Positions 45,406-53,352 of a DNA stretch of 64,000 nt are shown here, one piece after another. The stretch's first letter is position 1. Every line of letters begins with the position of its first letter. The notes under the pieces were generated by a model. That model worked only from the letters and a program-made list of their open reading frames with translations, was not told the DNA's origin and did not search any database. Source of the stretch: UBA1738 sp045658645 (GTDB taxonomy: Bacteria > Bacillota > Clostridia > UBA1381); NCBI GenBank assembly GCA_045658645.1, contig JAZOVJ010000054.1, forward strand, positions 9,534-73,533. Direction: 5' to 3'. A program made the translations under genes and the position numbers.

Positions 45406-47202
45406 ATGCAGGATAAAATCAGAAATTTTTGTATAATAGCACATATTGACCACGGTAAGTCTACGCTTGCTGACCGTCTTTTAGAGCTTACGGGAGAAGT
45501 GAGCGAAAGAGATATGGAGGAGCAACTTTTAGACGATATGGACCTTGAGCGTGAGCGTGGAATTACCATAAAGGCGCACGCAGTTAAGCTTAACTATAAG
45601 GCAAATGACGGCGAGGAATATACTCTTAACCTTATCGATACACCGGGACACGTGGACTTTAACTATGAAGTATCACGAAGCCTTGCGGCGTGCGAGGGTG
45701 CAATTTTGATTGTGGACGCATCTCAGGGTATTGAAGCACAGACTCTTGCCAATACGTATATTGCGGTGGAGCATGACCTTGAAATTGTGCCGGTGATAAA
45801 CAAGATTGACTTACCGAGCGCAAATCCTGAAAATGCAATAAAGGAAATTGAAGATATAATCGGAATACCGGCAGAAGATGCACCGAGGGTTTCTGCAAAA
45901 ACAGGACTTAATGTTGAACAGGTTTTAGAGGCCATTGTTGAGAAAATTCCGGCACCTCAGGGTGATGCAAATGCACCTTTAAAGTGCCTTATCTTTGATT
46001 CATACTACGATAGCTACAAGGGTGTTATTGTGTATGTTCGTGTAAAGGACGGAACGCTAAAAGCGGGGGACAGAATAAGAATGATGGCAACGGGAGCGGA
46101 GTTTGACGTTGTTGAAGTCGGAACAATGCATCCGTCAGGCTTAAAGCAGACAGCAAAGCTTTCAGCGGGTGATGTTGGATATATTGCGGCAAGCATTAAG
46201 TCAATCCGTGACACACGTGTGGGTGATACTGTAACAACTTGCAAGAACCCTGCGACAGAACCGCTTGCGGGATATAAGAAGGTTAACCCAATGGTATACT
46301 GCGGTATTTATCCGGCAGATGGCGCACAATACGAGGACTTAAAGGAGGCTCTTGCAAAGTTACAGCTTAATGATGCATCGCTTATGTTTGAGCCTGAAAC
46401 ATCAATTGCATTGGGGTTTGGCTTCAGATGTGGATTTTTGGGACTTCTTCATATGGAAATTATTCAGGAGCGTTTGGAAAGGGAATATAATCTTGACCTT
46501 GTAACAACAGCGCCGAGCGTTATATATAAGGTACACAAAACAGGCGGAGAGGTTGAGATGATTTCAAACCCTGCAAACCTGCCTGCACCGACAGAGATTA
46601 ACTATATGGAAGAACCGATGGTTAAGGCGGACATAATGGTGCCGGTTGACTTTGTTGGTAACGTTATGGAGCTTTGCCAGGAAAGACGAGGCATATTCAA
46701 GAATATGACCTATATTGAAACAACACGTGCGCAAATTCATTACGATTTGCCGCTTAACGAAATAATCTATGATTTCTTTGACGCACTGAAATCTCGTACG
46801 AAGGGTTATGCGTCATTTGACTATGAATTAAAAGAGTATATGCGGTCAGACCTTGTGAAACTTGATATGCTCCTAAACGGCGAACAGGTGGACGCACTTT
46901 CCTTTATAGTTCATAAGGACAGTGCATATTCACGAGGCAGAAAAATGGCGGAAAAGCTTAAGGAAGCAATTCCGCGACAGTTGTTCGAGGTGCCTATTCA
47001 GGCGGCGATAGGGTCAAAAATTATCGCAAGAGAAACTGTTAAAGCTATGCGAAAAGACGTGCTTGCCAAGTGTTATGGTGGTGATATTACCCGAAAGAAG
47101 AAGCTTTTGGAAAAGCAGAAAGAGGGTAAAAAACGTATGCGTCAGGTGGGAAATGTGGAAATTCCGCAGGAAGCATTTATGTCCGTGTTAAAGTTAGACT
47201 AA
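45406..47202 (+). CDS. lepA: Elongation factor 4 (LepA)
   Basis: Ribosome-bound GTPase of 598 residues that can back-translocate the ribosome and affects initiation and assembly. It has the G1 motif AHIDHGKST near 10-18, RGITIKAH, DTPGHVDF, NKIDLP, and the LepA-specific C-terminal block KDSAYSRGRKMAEKLKEAIP. The GGAGAG ribosome binding site fits. Terminator at 47213. Confidence 0.98.
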   Translation: MQDKIRNFCIIAHIDHGKSTLADRLLELTGEVSERDMEEQLLDDMDLERERGITIKAHAVKLNYKANDGEEYTLNLIDTPGHVDFNYEVSRSLAACEGAILIVDASQGIEAQTLANTYIAVEHDLEIVPVINKIDLPSANPENAIKEIEDIIGIPAEDAPRVSAKTGLNVEQVLEAIVEKIPAPQGDANAPLKCLIFDSYYDSYKGVIVYVRVKDGTLKAGDRIRMMATGAEFDVVEVGTMHPSGLKQTAKLSAGDVGYIAASIKSIRDTRVGDTVTTCKNPATEPLAGYKKVNPMVYCGIYPADGAQYEDLKEALAKLQLNDASLMFEPETSIALGFGFRCGFLGLLHMEIIQERLEREYNLDLVTTAPSVIYKVHKTGGEVEMISNPANLPAPTEINYMEEPMVKADIMVPVDFVGNVMELCQERRGIFKNMTYIETTRAQIHYDLPLNEIIYDFFDALKSRTKGYASFDYELKEYMRSDLVKLDMLLNGEQVDALSFIVHKDSAYSRGRKMAEKLKEAIPRQLFEVPIQAAIGSKIIARETVKAMRKDVLAKCYGGDITRKKKLLEKQKEGKKRMRQVGNVEIPQEAFMSVLKLD

Positions 47203-47212
47203 TAAAAAAATT

Positions 47213-47237
47213 CCGACACTGTTGTGTCGGTTTTTTT
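47213..47237. terminator. Terminator between lepA and the flavodoxin gene
   Basis: CCGACAC (47213-47219) pairs with GTGTCGG (47224-47230) followed by TTTTTTT, with an A-tract upstream, so it can serve both convergent genes. Confidence 0.9.
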
Positions 47238-47763
47238 ATGCTTTTGCATATTCAACAAGCTCAGTTATCAGGTTCTTATCTGAAAGGTCAGCGTCAATGT
47301 CGCAAAGGGTAACAAGCATTTTTTCCATATCGGTTGGGTTTTCCTTTTTAGACATAATGTTCTTAAGGGTTTTTATTGCCGTTCTATGTACTAAAGAAAG
47401 CTCTTTATACACCATTTTGCCGGGGAAATTAAAGATTTTAACCTTATCTTTGGTGTTGCCCTTGAAGTTCTTTTCAAGAACCATACCGTCATAGTATTCA
47501 CGGCAGTCGGTCGGGGTAAGACCTGTTGTGAAAACAATAAGTTTTTTGCGGGAAAGTTTTTCGATATTCTTGGTTATAAGACTTACGCCGGCGATTATTT
47601 CGGCATAAAGACCGCCGCCGTAGATAATGGTATCATAATCCCTTAAGATGTCAGCATCAACGCCTTTAGCGTCCATTACTTCGCAGGAAAGCGCCTCTGC
47701 AATCCACTGTGCATAGCTTTTTGTTGAGCCGTATTTTGAACGGTATAAAACGATAGATTTCAT
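47236..47763 (-). CDS. Flavodoxin domain protein
   Basis: Flavodoxin-like protein of 175 residues. It starts MKSIVLYRSKYGSTKSYAQWIAEAL, in which YxSKYGST is the FMN-phosphate loop, followed by DYDTIIYGGGLYAEIIAG in the region of the second FMN loop. The pattern resembles the HemG-like flavodoxins rather than classical electron carriers. Partner and substrate are unknown. AAAGG lies upstream. The traX-like gene ends 40 bases before it. Confidence 0.85.
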   Translation of the reverse strand: MKSIVLYRSKYGSTKSYAQWIAEALSCEVMDAKGVDADILRDYDTIIYGGGLYAEIIAGVSLITKNIEKLSRKKLIVFTTGLTPTDCREYYDGMVLEKNFKGNTKDKVKIFNFPGKMVYKELSLVHRTAIKTLKNIMSKKENPTDMEKMLVTLCDIDADLSDKNLITELVEYAKA

Positions 47764-47803
47764 AATTTTTGCCTTTCTTATTTATTTTTAAAGTATATTA
47801 AAA

Positions 47804-48496
47804 TTACTTCAAAAACATTCCCAAAATGTAAATAACAACAAGGTGTAGTGGGTAGTAGATATAAAAGAAATTTTTCATACGCCATTTGCCTCGTGTACCG
47901 TTATATAACAAAACAATGGGCAGGGCAAGCAACGAGAACAACTGCAGTGTACCAAGGGTTGGTGCCAAAAGCAAAAGACCCATTGCTAAAAGGAATATTT
48001 TTTCCTGATTTGTTTTGCCAAGATACACAAGGAAAGGAAGCATTACGCCGTAAAAACCGTAATCAACGGCAAATCCCCGCCCGATTCGTGACGGAAGGAT
48101 AAAGCAGATGAAAAATACCAGAATCAATACGGCTGTTGCAAGCAGGTAACTGAAGAAATTTCTTGTTTTCTTGGCAAAATCAAAGGTATAGATTACCAAT
48201 GCTGAAAGAGTCAGGGTAATCAGTATGTTTTGATACAAGGATTTGGTCACGTAAGTATACACTGCCTGACACAAAACCGCAAAAAGACATAGAACAAAGA
48301 AATGTCTTGAACGGTTTTTTGTGTATTTGCAACCCTCTGCAAAGGTGAAGGCGAAAATAGGGAACGCAAGGCGCCCGATTATGCGGAAAATTTGCACGCC
48401 GGGGAACAGGTATAGCCCAACGTGGTCAATGGTCATAAAAATGACCGCCAAAATCTTAAGCTGATTTCCTGATAATCCTAAAATACTTTTACTCAT
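47804..48496 (-). CDS. TraX family membrane protein
   Basis: Membrane protein of 230 residues with eight or more hydrophobic segments. Family signs are LKILAVIFMTIDHVGLYLFP near 13-32, IIGRLAFPIFAFTFAEG near 38-54, and a C-terminal YIYYPLHLVVIYIL. F-plasmid TraX acetylates pilin, but chromosomal members of this acyltransferase-like family mostly have no known substrate. ATG 48496 has AAAGGAG upstream; the longer frame to 48583 overlaps the previous gene and is rejected. It follows the four-helix-bundle gene by 20 bases. Confidence 0.85.
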   Translation of the reverse strand: MSKSILGLSGNQLKILAVIFMTIDHVGLYLFPGVQIFRIIGRLAFPIFAFTFAEGCKYTKNRSRHFFVLCLFAVLCQAVYTYVTKSLYQNILITLTLSALVIYTFDFAKKTRNFFSYLLATAVLILVFFICFILPSRIGRGFAVDYGFYGVMLPFLVYLGKTNQEKIFLLAMGLLLLAPTLGTLQLFSLLALPIVLLYNGTRGKWRMKNFFYIYYPLHLVVIYILGMFLK

Positions 48497-48516
48497 AAAA
48501 ACTCCTTTAACGCCAA

Positions 48517-48870
48517 TTATTCCTTCCCTTTGTTTTTCGCCGTTGTAACCGATGCAATAAGTTTTCTTCTTATTGTTCCGCACTTGTTAATCGATGATTT
48601 ATATGTGCTTTCATCAATCTTATTCTTACGATATAATAATTCTAACCAATACTCAGTTTCAAAGCTCTCTTTTAATGCAATTTCTAATTTGTTTATAAAA
48701 TCTGCCTTGCTTTGAGCATATTTTGCTTCGTGAAGATTTGCACCGATCGAAGAGGAGCATCTTAATAGTTGATTTACATAAACAGAACACCCATTGATGT
48801 TGTCGCAAATATCGGATATTTCGATTGCAAAATTTATGGTGTCCTCTCTTAATAAGTTTTTCTGATCCAT
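48517..48870 (-). CDS. Four-helix-bundle protein (23S rRNA intervening-sequence protein/Avd-like)
   Basis: Protein of 117 residues, almost all helical, of the S23/four-helix-bundle family: FAIEISDICDNI near 14-25, LLRCSSSIGANLHEAKYAQSKADFINKLEIALKE near 36-69 with the typical SSxSIGANxxEA and K(S/A)xFIxKLxIAxKEs pattern, then ETEYWLELL. The family includes proteins encoded in rRNA intervening sequences and Avd, the accessory protein of diversity-generating retroelements; the function of free-standing members is unknown. No reverse transcriptase is nearby. AAAGGAG at 48880-48886 is the ribosome binding site and abuts a hairpin array that would form the 5' part of the transcript. Confidence 0.9.
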   Translation of the reverse strand: MDQKNLLREDTINFAIEISDICDNINGCSVYVNQLLRCSSSIGANLHEAKYAQSKADFINKLEIALKESFETEYWLELLYRKNKIDESTYKSSINKCGTIRRKLIASVTTAKNKGKE

Positions 48871-48886
48871 AATCTATTCTCCTTTG

Positions 48887-49062
48887 TCGATATACACGCT
48901 TTGCGTGTTCGATATATTTTGCTTCGCAAAATTCGATATAACCTCGCTATGCTCGGTTTCGATATGATATAAATCTCGTTGCCGTAAGGCAACATATCGA
49001 GCCGTCAGGCATATCGAGTTCCTATGGAACATATCGAAAATCCCGCGAGAGATTTATATCGA
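48887..49062. repeat. Compound hairpin array with TCGATAT/ATATCGA linkers
   Basis: Four TCGATAT linkers (48887, 48909, 48933, 48959) are followed by four inverted ATATCGA copies (48994, 49011, 49031, 49056). Between them lie short hairpins: ACACGC/GCGTGT (48894-48908), TTTTGC/GCAAAA (48917-48931), AACC/GGTT with inner GC/GC pairs (48940-48958), GTTGCC/GGCAAC (48978-48993), GCC/GGC (49001-49010) and GTTCC/GGAAC (49018-49030). GATATAAATCTC (48966-48977) and GAGATTTATATC (49049-49060) form an outer 12-bp stem that encloses three of them. It lies directly upstream of the four-helix-bundle gene. Confidence 0.85.
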
Positions 49063-49063
49063 T

Positions 49064-49095
49064 GAATCTGTCTGCACAAAAAGTGCGACAGATTC
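49064..49095. repeat. Strong hairpin next to the array
   Basis: GAATCTGTC (49064-49072) and GCAC (49074-49077) pair with GTGC (49083-49086) and GACAGATTC (49087-49095): 13 pairs with one bulged T and an AAAAA loop. The rest of this intergenic stretch up to 49205 shows no gene. Confidence 0.8.
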
Positions 49096-49205
49096 GACGT
49101 GATACCCTTTGTACAAACTTGTGGTGTCGTGCCATAAAGCCATATGTATCAAGGAATTGTGCCAATTTATAACTTTGCAAGATTTAGCAAATTTTATCCG
49201 TTTGA

Positions 49206-49250
49206 GACCACTCAATCAAGGAAGAAATCAACTCCTCCGATTGAGTGGTC
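49206..49250. repeat. Long hairpin after the GLUG/Big_2 gene
   Basis: GACCACTCAATC (49206-49217) and GATTGAGTGGTC (49239-49250) form a perfect 12-bp stem, and the inside (GGAAGA/TCCTCC type) can extend it. It lies just past the stop of the gene that ends at 49257 on the minus strand. No T-tract follows on that strand, so it may protect the mRNA end rather than terminate by itself. Confidence 0.7.
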
Positions 49251-49256
49251 GAGTTG

Positions 49257-52200
49257 TTATTTTACAGCTGTTATAGGCTTCAAGCTATTCATATCTTCCC
49301 AAATCATAAGTTTATAAGTTGCATAAGCCTTTTTGTCATAGTCGATGCTTAAATCAACCTTACCAGGCTTAACAGTTATATCCTTTGGCATAAGCTGAAC
49401 CATTCTGCCATCACCATCATAGAAAGCGATTATTGCTTTTGCAGATTGTTCTTCATAAGAATTATCAAAGTACAATTCACAAGAGAAGTTGGTATCGCCT
49501 ACAGCCTTATTTGTCGTGATATAATCATCACCTAAAACATAGCCTGTTTCGTAGTTTACGGCTACATTTTCTATCGTCTGATTACAGAAGTTGTTTTCTG
49601 CAGATTTAATGCTGATAGGTGAAATAGATGTGTCTGTAGGGTTCTTATAACGAACCTTGACGGTAAAGAGTTCACCGTCTGCTACTGCATTGCCTTCCTG
49701 ATAGCAGAATACAATCAAGCCTTCATCATTTTCCTGACCTAAGTTTGTGCCAAAGTTTTCGGGGTTGATAAATTCTGATGGAGCGATGCTTACAATCTCA
49801 ATGTCATCAGCATCGTAATCAAGTACAAATCTGTATGCCGCAACACCCGGATTATTCTTAATATAAACAGGAATATCCGCTTCATTTGCATCATTTACCG
49901 AAGCGGTACCAATGGTTACTGTTGGTGTTTCCGGAACATCAGTATTCAATGACATCAGCGACATAAGTTCAATGCCCGTCCAACCGACAACGTATTGTGC
50001 TAATTTTACCACGTCTTTGATATCAACTAAATCGTCATCAGTAACATTTGCAGCTTCCATCTGACGGTCTGTGAAATCTGCAAGACCTATCATATGTCTT
50101 GCAAGTAAGGTTAAGTCATAAATATTAACATCGCCGTCTTCATAGATATCACCGGGCAAAGGTTCTTCAACGGTTACTTTTGATGATTCTGTGTAGAGCG
50201 CAATGTTTTCGCCTGCTGTGTTGCAGATATCCTTTGCTCCGTATTCGATGGAAATATCAGAGTAATCACCGAGTTTCGCTGTTTCTGCTACTTTGAAATC
50301 AATAGTAAATAATTCGCCGTTAATATCAATATCAGTATCACTATTTGAATACCAAACTACGTTGAATTCAGTTCTGTTTTCATCATCAAGGTTAGTTGTA
50401 AGTGTACCACCAAATTCTTCATTTGCAGTTACAGATACAGGTGTCAAAAGAGTATCATCATAATTAATGGTAAATTTATATCCTGATATGCCAGGGTTTC
50501 TGATGATGTTTACTTTAGCTTTTGCTATTCCTGCTGGGAACGATTTAACATTGTCTACAATTACAGATGGACCGGATGCAGATACAACTTTAACAACACA
50601 TTCATGTGAAAGTCCGTTTGTGGTTTTTGCTTTAATCGTTGCAAAACCCTCGCCAACAGCTGTTATAACACCATTTTTGTCAACTGCTGCAACATCATCA
50701 TTGGATGATGTCCATATCAGAGTGGTTTCAGTTGCGTTTGAAGGTAGCATAGTTGCAGTTAATGCTTTAGCGTCTTCAGGTGCAAGTGTTATATATGTAT
50801 CTGAAAGAGTTAGCGAGGTTGGCTCAATCGGTGTAGATTTTACTGTTACATAACAAGTTGCAGTTAATCCGCTTGAGGTTCTTGCAGTAATTGTTGCTGT
50901 TCCTACTCTTTTTCCAGTAACAAGCCCAGTACTTGATACAGTTGCGTAAGTTGTTGACGAGCTTGACCATGTGATTGTATCTGTTGTATCAAGTGGTAAC
51001 ATAGAAGCACTTAATTGATACGTAGAATTCACATAGGTTGTTATGCGAGGTTTATTCACTGTAACACTTATTGAGGGTTGTGTTACTGTCACTGTACACT
51101 GTGCAGTTATCCCACTTGTTGCAGTTGCGGTAATATAAGTTATCCCAATTTTATGTGCCGTAATTTTGCCATTCTGGTCAACTGTTGCAATACTTTCATC
51201 CAAACTACTCCAGGTTATATTGCCTTCATAATCGGAAGGGGATAATGTTGCTGATATAATATCACTACTACCAATTTTAATAGATTTGGATGTAGCAGAA
51301 AGTGTAATTGAAGCAATAGGAGCGGATACATTAACAAAACATTCCGCTCGAAGATTGCTTTGAGTTGTAATTGCATAAATTTTTGTTGTTCCTCTTGCTT
51401 TAGCTGTAACATATCCATTTTGATCGACTGTTGCAACTTTTTCATTTTCGGAATACCATTTAACCGTTTCATTTGCGGCAGTAGGATTTTGGATTGTCGT
51501 TAAACCATAACTTTGTCCTTCGTTTACATTGATTTCAGACTTTGAGAGAATCATTGAAGAAGCAGTTCTATAAACATAAACCATACAATTTGCCTTCATT
51601 CCATTTGCATTTGTTGCTGTTATGGTGCACGAGCCAATGGAACGAGGTGTTACTATGCCTGTGGATGATACCGTTGCAATTGAAGTATCATCACTTGCCC
51701 AAGTTACAGATTCTTTTGTATTATCAATGTATGCGTTTAATTGTTCAGTTTCACCTTCATTCATAACAACTATACATTTGTTAATGTCTATATGTCTAGG
51801 TAAGTCTACTAAGCTTGGAAGTCCATTATTAATATTATCATTAATACACCATTTTTCTTCAGAAAATTTGTAATTAGATAACGTCATATCATCTATTGAA
51901 TCATAATATATTGTCGCTTCTTTTGAATCTTTGTGTGGTGATATATCTCCTAAATGATAACTATTAATATAATTATTTGATATATTGTCATAGCCTCGTT
52001 CAGCATTGTTTTTTCCATAAGATTTAACAATGCCAACATTTATTGAGTTTTCAACTGGCTTTGAGGAAGAACTATCGCAATTTACAATTCCACTAGAGTA
52101 TACTAATCCCTTTGCATAAACCATTCCAGAATTAAAAGAATCACTTATATATCCTCTCTGACTAGTGTGCATATAATCATAGTTCTCTCCGGCTATTCCT

Positions 52201-53339
52201 CCCACGTATATGCTATATTCAGATGATGTGATTACTATAATCTTTCCAGAATTAAAACAACTGCGTATATATCCATTTCTTTCTCCGCCGTTATTACCAG
52301 CTATTCCGCCTACAGCACAACCAACTGTTGCAGCACTTTCTATAGTACCAGTATTTATGCAGTTATCAATACTTCCGTTATTTAAAACTGCAATACCGCC
52401 TGCATCATCTGAACATATTATGTTTCCGTTATTTATACATTTTTGTATAGAACCCCTATTTTGTCTTGATATACCTCCTGCGTTTCCTCCTTCAATATTT
52501 CCATAACCAACACAATCTTTTATAGTACCGTTGTTCTCAGCACAAATACCGCCTGCATAGTTGTAACCTTCAACAACACCATAGTTTTCACAATTAATTA
52601 TAGTACTATTATTTTCTCCACATACACCACCCGTTGTTTTTCCATCTATATATCCGTTGTTAGAACAATTTTTTATATTTTTTATGTTTTTTCCTGCAAT
52701 ACCACCATTTACTGTTCCAACCACATTTCCCGTGTTCTGAGAATTTAGTATATCTCCTGCGTTGTATCCAACAATGCCACCACCTGTTGAGCTAGGAGAG
52801 GAAACATAGCAGTTGTTGTATAAATCATCTACTATTCCTAAACTATATCCTACAACACCACCTACATTTAAGTCAAAACTGTGATAAACTCCTTTTACAT
52901 TACCACTTACGGAGCAATTGTAAACATTGCTATTTTCTTCAGCATACCCAACTAATCCACCTACATAACGATAACCAGACGCATCAACATTGGTAAGATT
53001 GAGATTCTTAACAGTACCTTCAAGATAACCTACAAAACCAACATACTTATTTTCGGGTAAATTAATATTCAGGTTACTGATGGTATATCCTGCGCCATCT
53101 ATTGTGCCCGTAAATGCGCCTTCGGTTTCGTTGCCGATAGGTTCAAATGCTATACCTGACATATTGATATTGTTTGTTAGTTTGTAATATCCGTCTAAAT
53201 CATCATGAATCTTTGCAATATCACTTGCAGATGAAATTAAATATGGGTTTGATTCTGTACCTGTTCCACTGATAGCAAATGCAGGAACAGACGCTAAAAG
53301 CATAGATATTGTAATTATAATTGATATTATCTTTTTCAT
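49257..53339 (-). CDS. Large secreted protein with GLUG-like repeats, five Big_2 domains and cohesin-dockerin-cohesin
   Basis: Secreted protein of 1360 residues. A signal peptide (1-22, cleavage after AFA) is followed by GLUG-like repeats with GGLVGY/GGIAG motifs (about 90-430), a linker, five Big_2 immunoglobulin-like domains (about 518-590, 595-671, 676-752, 756-833, 840-919; each with a WxSxxxxxATV core), a cohesin-like domain (925-1056), a dockerin-like pair of calcium loops (1063-1121; GDIYEDGDVNIYD and NVTDDDLVDIKD) and a second cohesin-like domain (1139-1264), then a C-terminal domain. The Asn at calcium position 3 is Tyr in one loop and Thr in the other. No sortase motif is seen. It follows the 1324-residue protein by 13 bases with its own AGGAGG. 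Probably an adhesin or scaffold; the ligand is unknown. Confidence 0.85.
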   Translation of the reverse strand: MKKIISIIITISMLLASVPAFAISGTGTESNPYLISSASDIAKIHDDLDGYYKLTNNINMSGIAFEPIGNETEGAFTGTIDGAGYTISNLNINLPENKYVGFVGYLEGTVKNLNLTNVDASGYRYVGGLVGYAEENSNVYNCSVSGNVKGVYHSFDLNVGGVVGYSLGIVDDLYNNCYVSSPSSTGGGIVGYNAGDILNSQNTGNVVGTVNGGIAGKNIKNIKNCSNNGYIDGKTTGGVCGENNSTIINCENYGVVEGYNYAGGICAENNGTIKDCVGYGNIEGGNAGGISRQNRGSIQKCINNGNIICSDDAGGIAVLNNGSIDNCINTGTIESAATVGCAVGGIAGNNGGERNGYIRSCFNSGKIIVITSSEYSIYVGGIAGENYDYMHTSQRGYISDSFNSGMVYAKGLVYSSGIVNCDSSSSKPVENSINVGIVKSYGKNNAERGYDNISNNYINSYHLGDISPHKDSKEATIYYDSIDDMTLSNYKFSEEKWCINDNINNGLPSLVDLPRHIDINKCIVVMNEGETEQLNAYIDNTKESVTWASDDTSIATVSSTGIVTPRSIGSCTITATNANGMKANCMVYVYRTASSMILSKSEINVNEGQSYGLTTIQNPTAANETVKWYSENEKVATVDQNGYVTAKARGTTKIYAITTQSNLRAECFVNVSAPIASITLSATSKSIKIGSSDIISATLSPSDYEGNITWSSLDESIATVDQNGKITAHKIGITYITATATSGITAQCTVTVTQPSISVTVNKPRITTYVNSTYQLSASMLPLDTTDTITWSSSSTTYATVSSTGLVTGKRVGTATITARTSSGLTATCYVTVKSTPIEPTSLTLSDTYITLAPEDAKALTATMLPSNATETTLIWTSSNDDVAAVDKNGVITAVGEGFATIKAKTTNGLSHECVVKVVSASGPSVIVDNVKSFPAGIAKAKVNIIRNPGISGYKFTINYDDTLLTPVSVTANEEFGGTLTTNLDDENRTEFNVVWYSNSDTDIDINGELFTIDFKVAETAKLGDYSDISIEYGAKDICNTAGENIALYTESSKVTVEEPLPGDIYEDGDVNIYDLTLLARHMIGLADFTDRQMEAANVTDDDLVDIKDVVKLAQYVVGWTGIELMSLMSLNTDVPETPTVTIGTASVNDANEADIPVYIKNNPGVAAYRFVLDYDADDIEIVSIAPSEFINPENFGTNLGQENDEGLIVFCYQEGNAVADGELFTVKVRYKNPTDTSISPISIKSAENNFCNQTIENVAVNYETGYVLGDDYITTNKAVGDTNFSCELYFDNSYEEQSAKAIIAFYDGDGRMVQLMPKDITVKPGKVDLSIDYDKKAYATYKLMIWEDMNSLKPITAVK

Positions 53340-53352
53340 CTGTTTTAACCTC

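Noticed and set aside
48887..49062. CRISPR-like regular spacing in the hairpin array
   Set aside because: The constant element is only seven to eight bases, it inverts halfway, the intervals are palindromic and of unequal length, and no cas genes are near.
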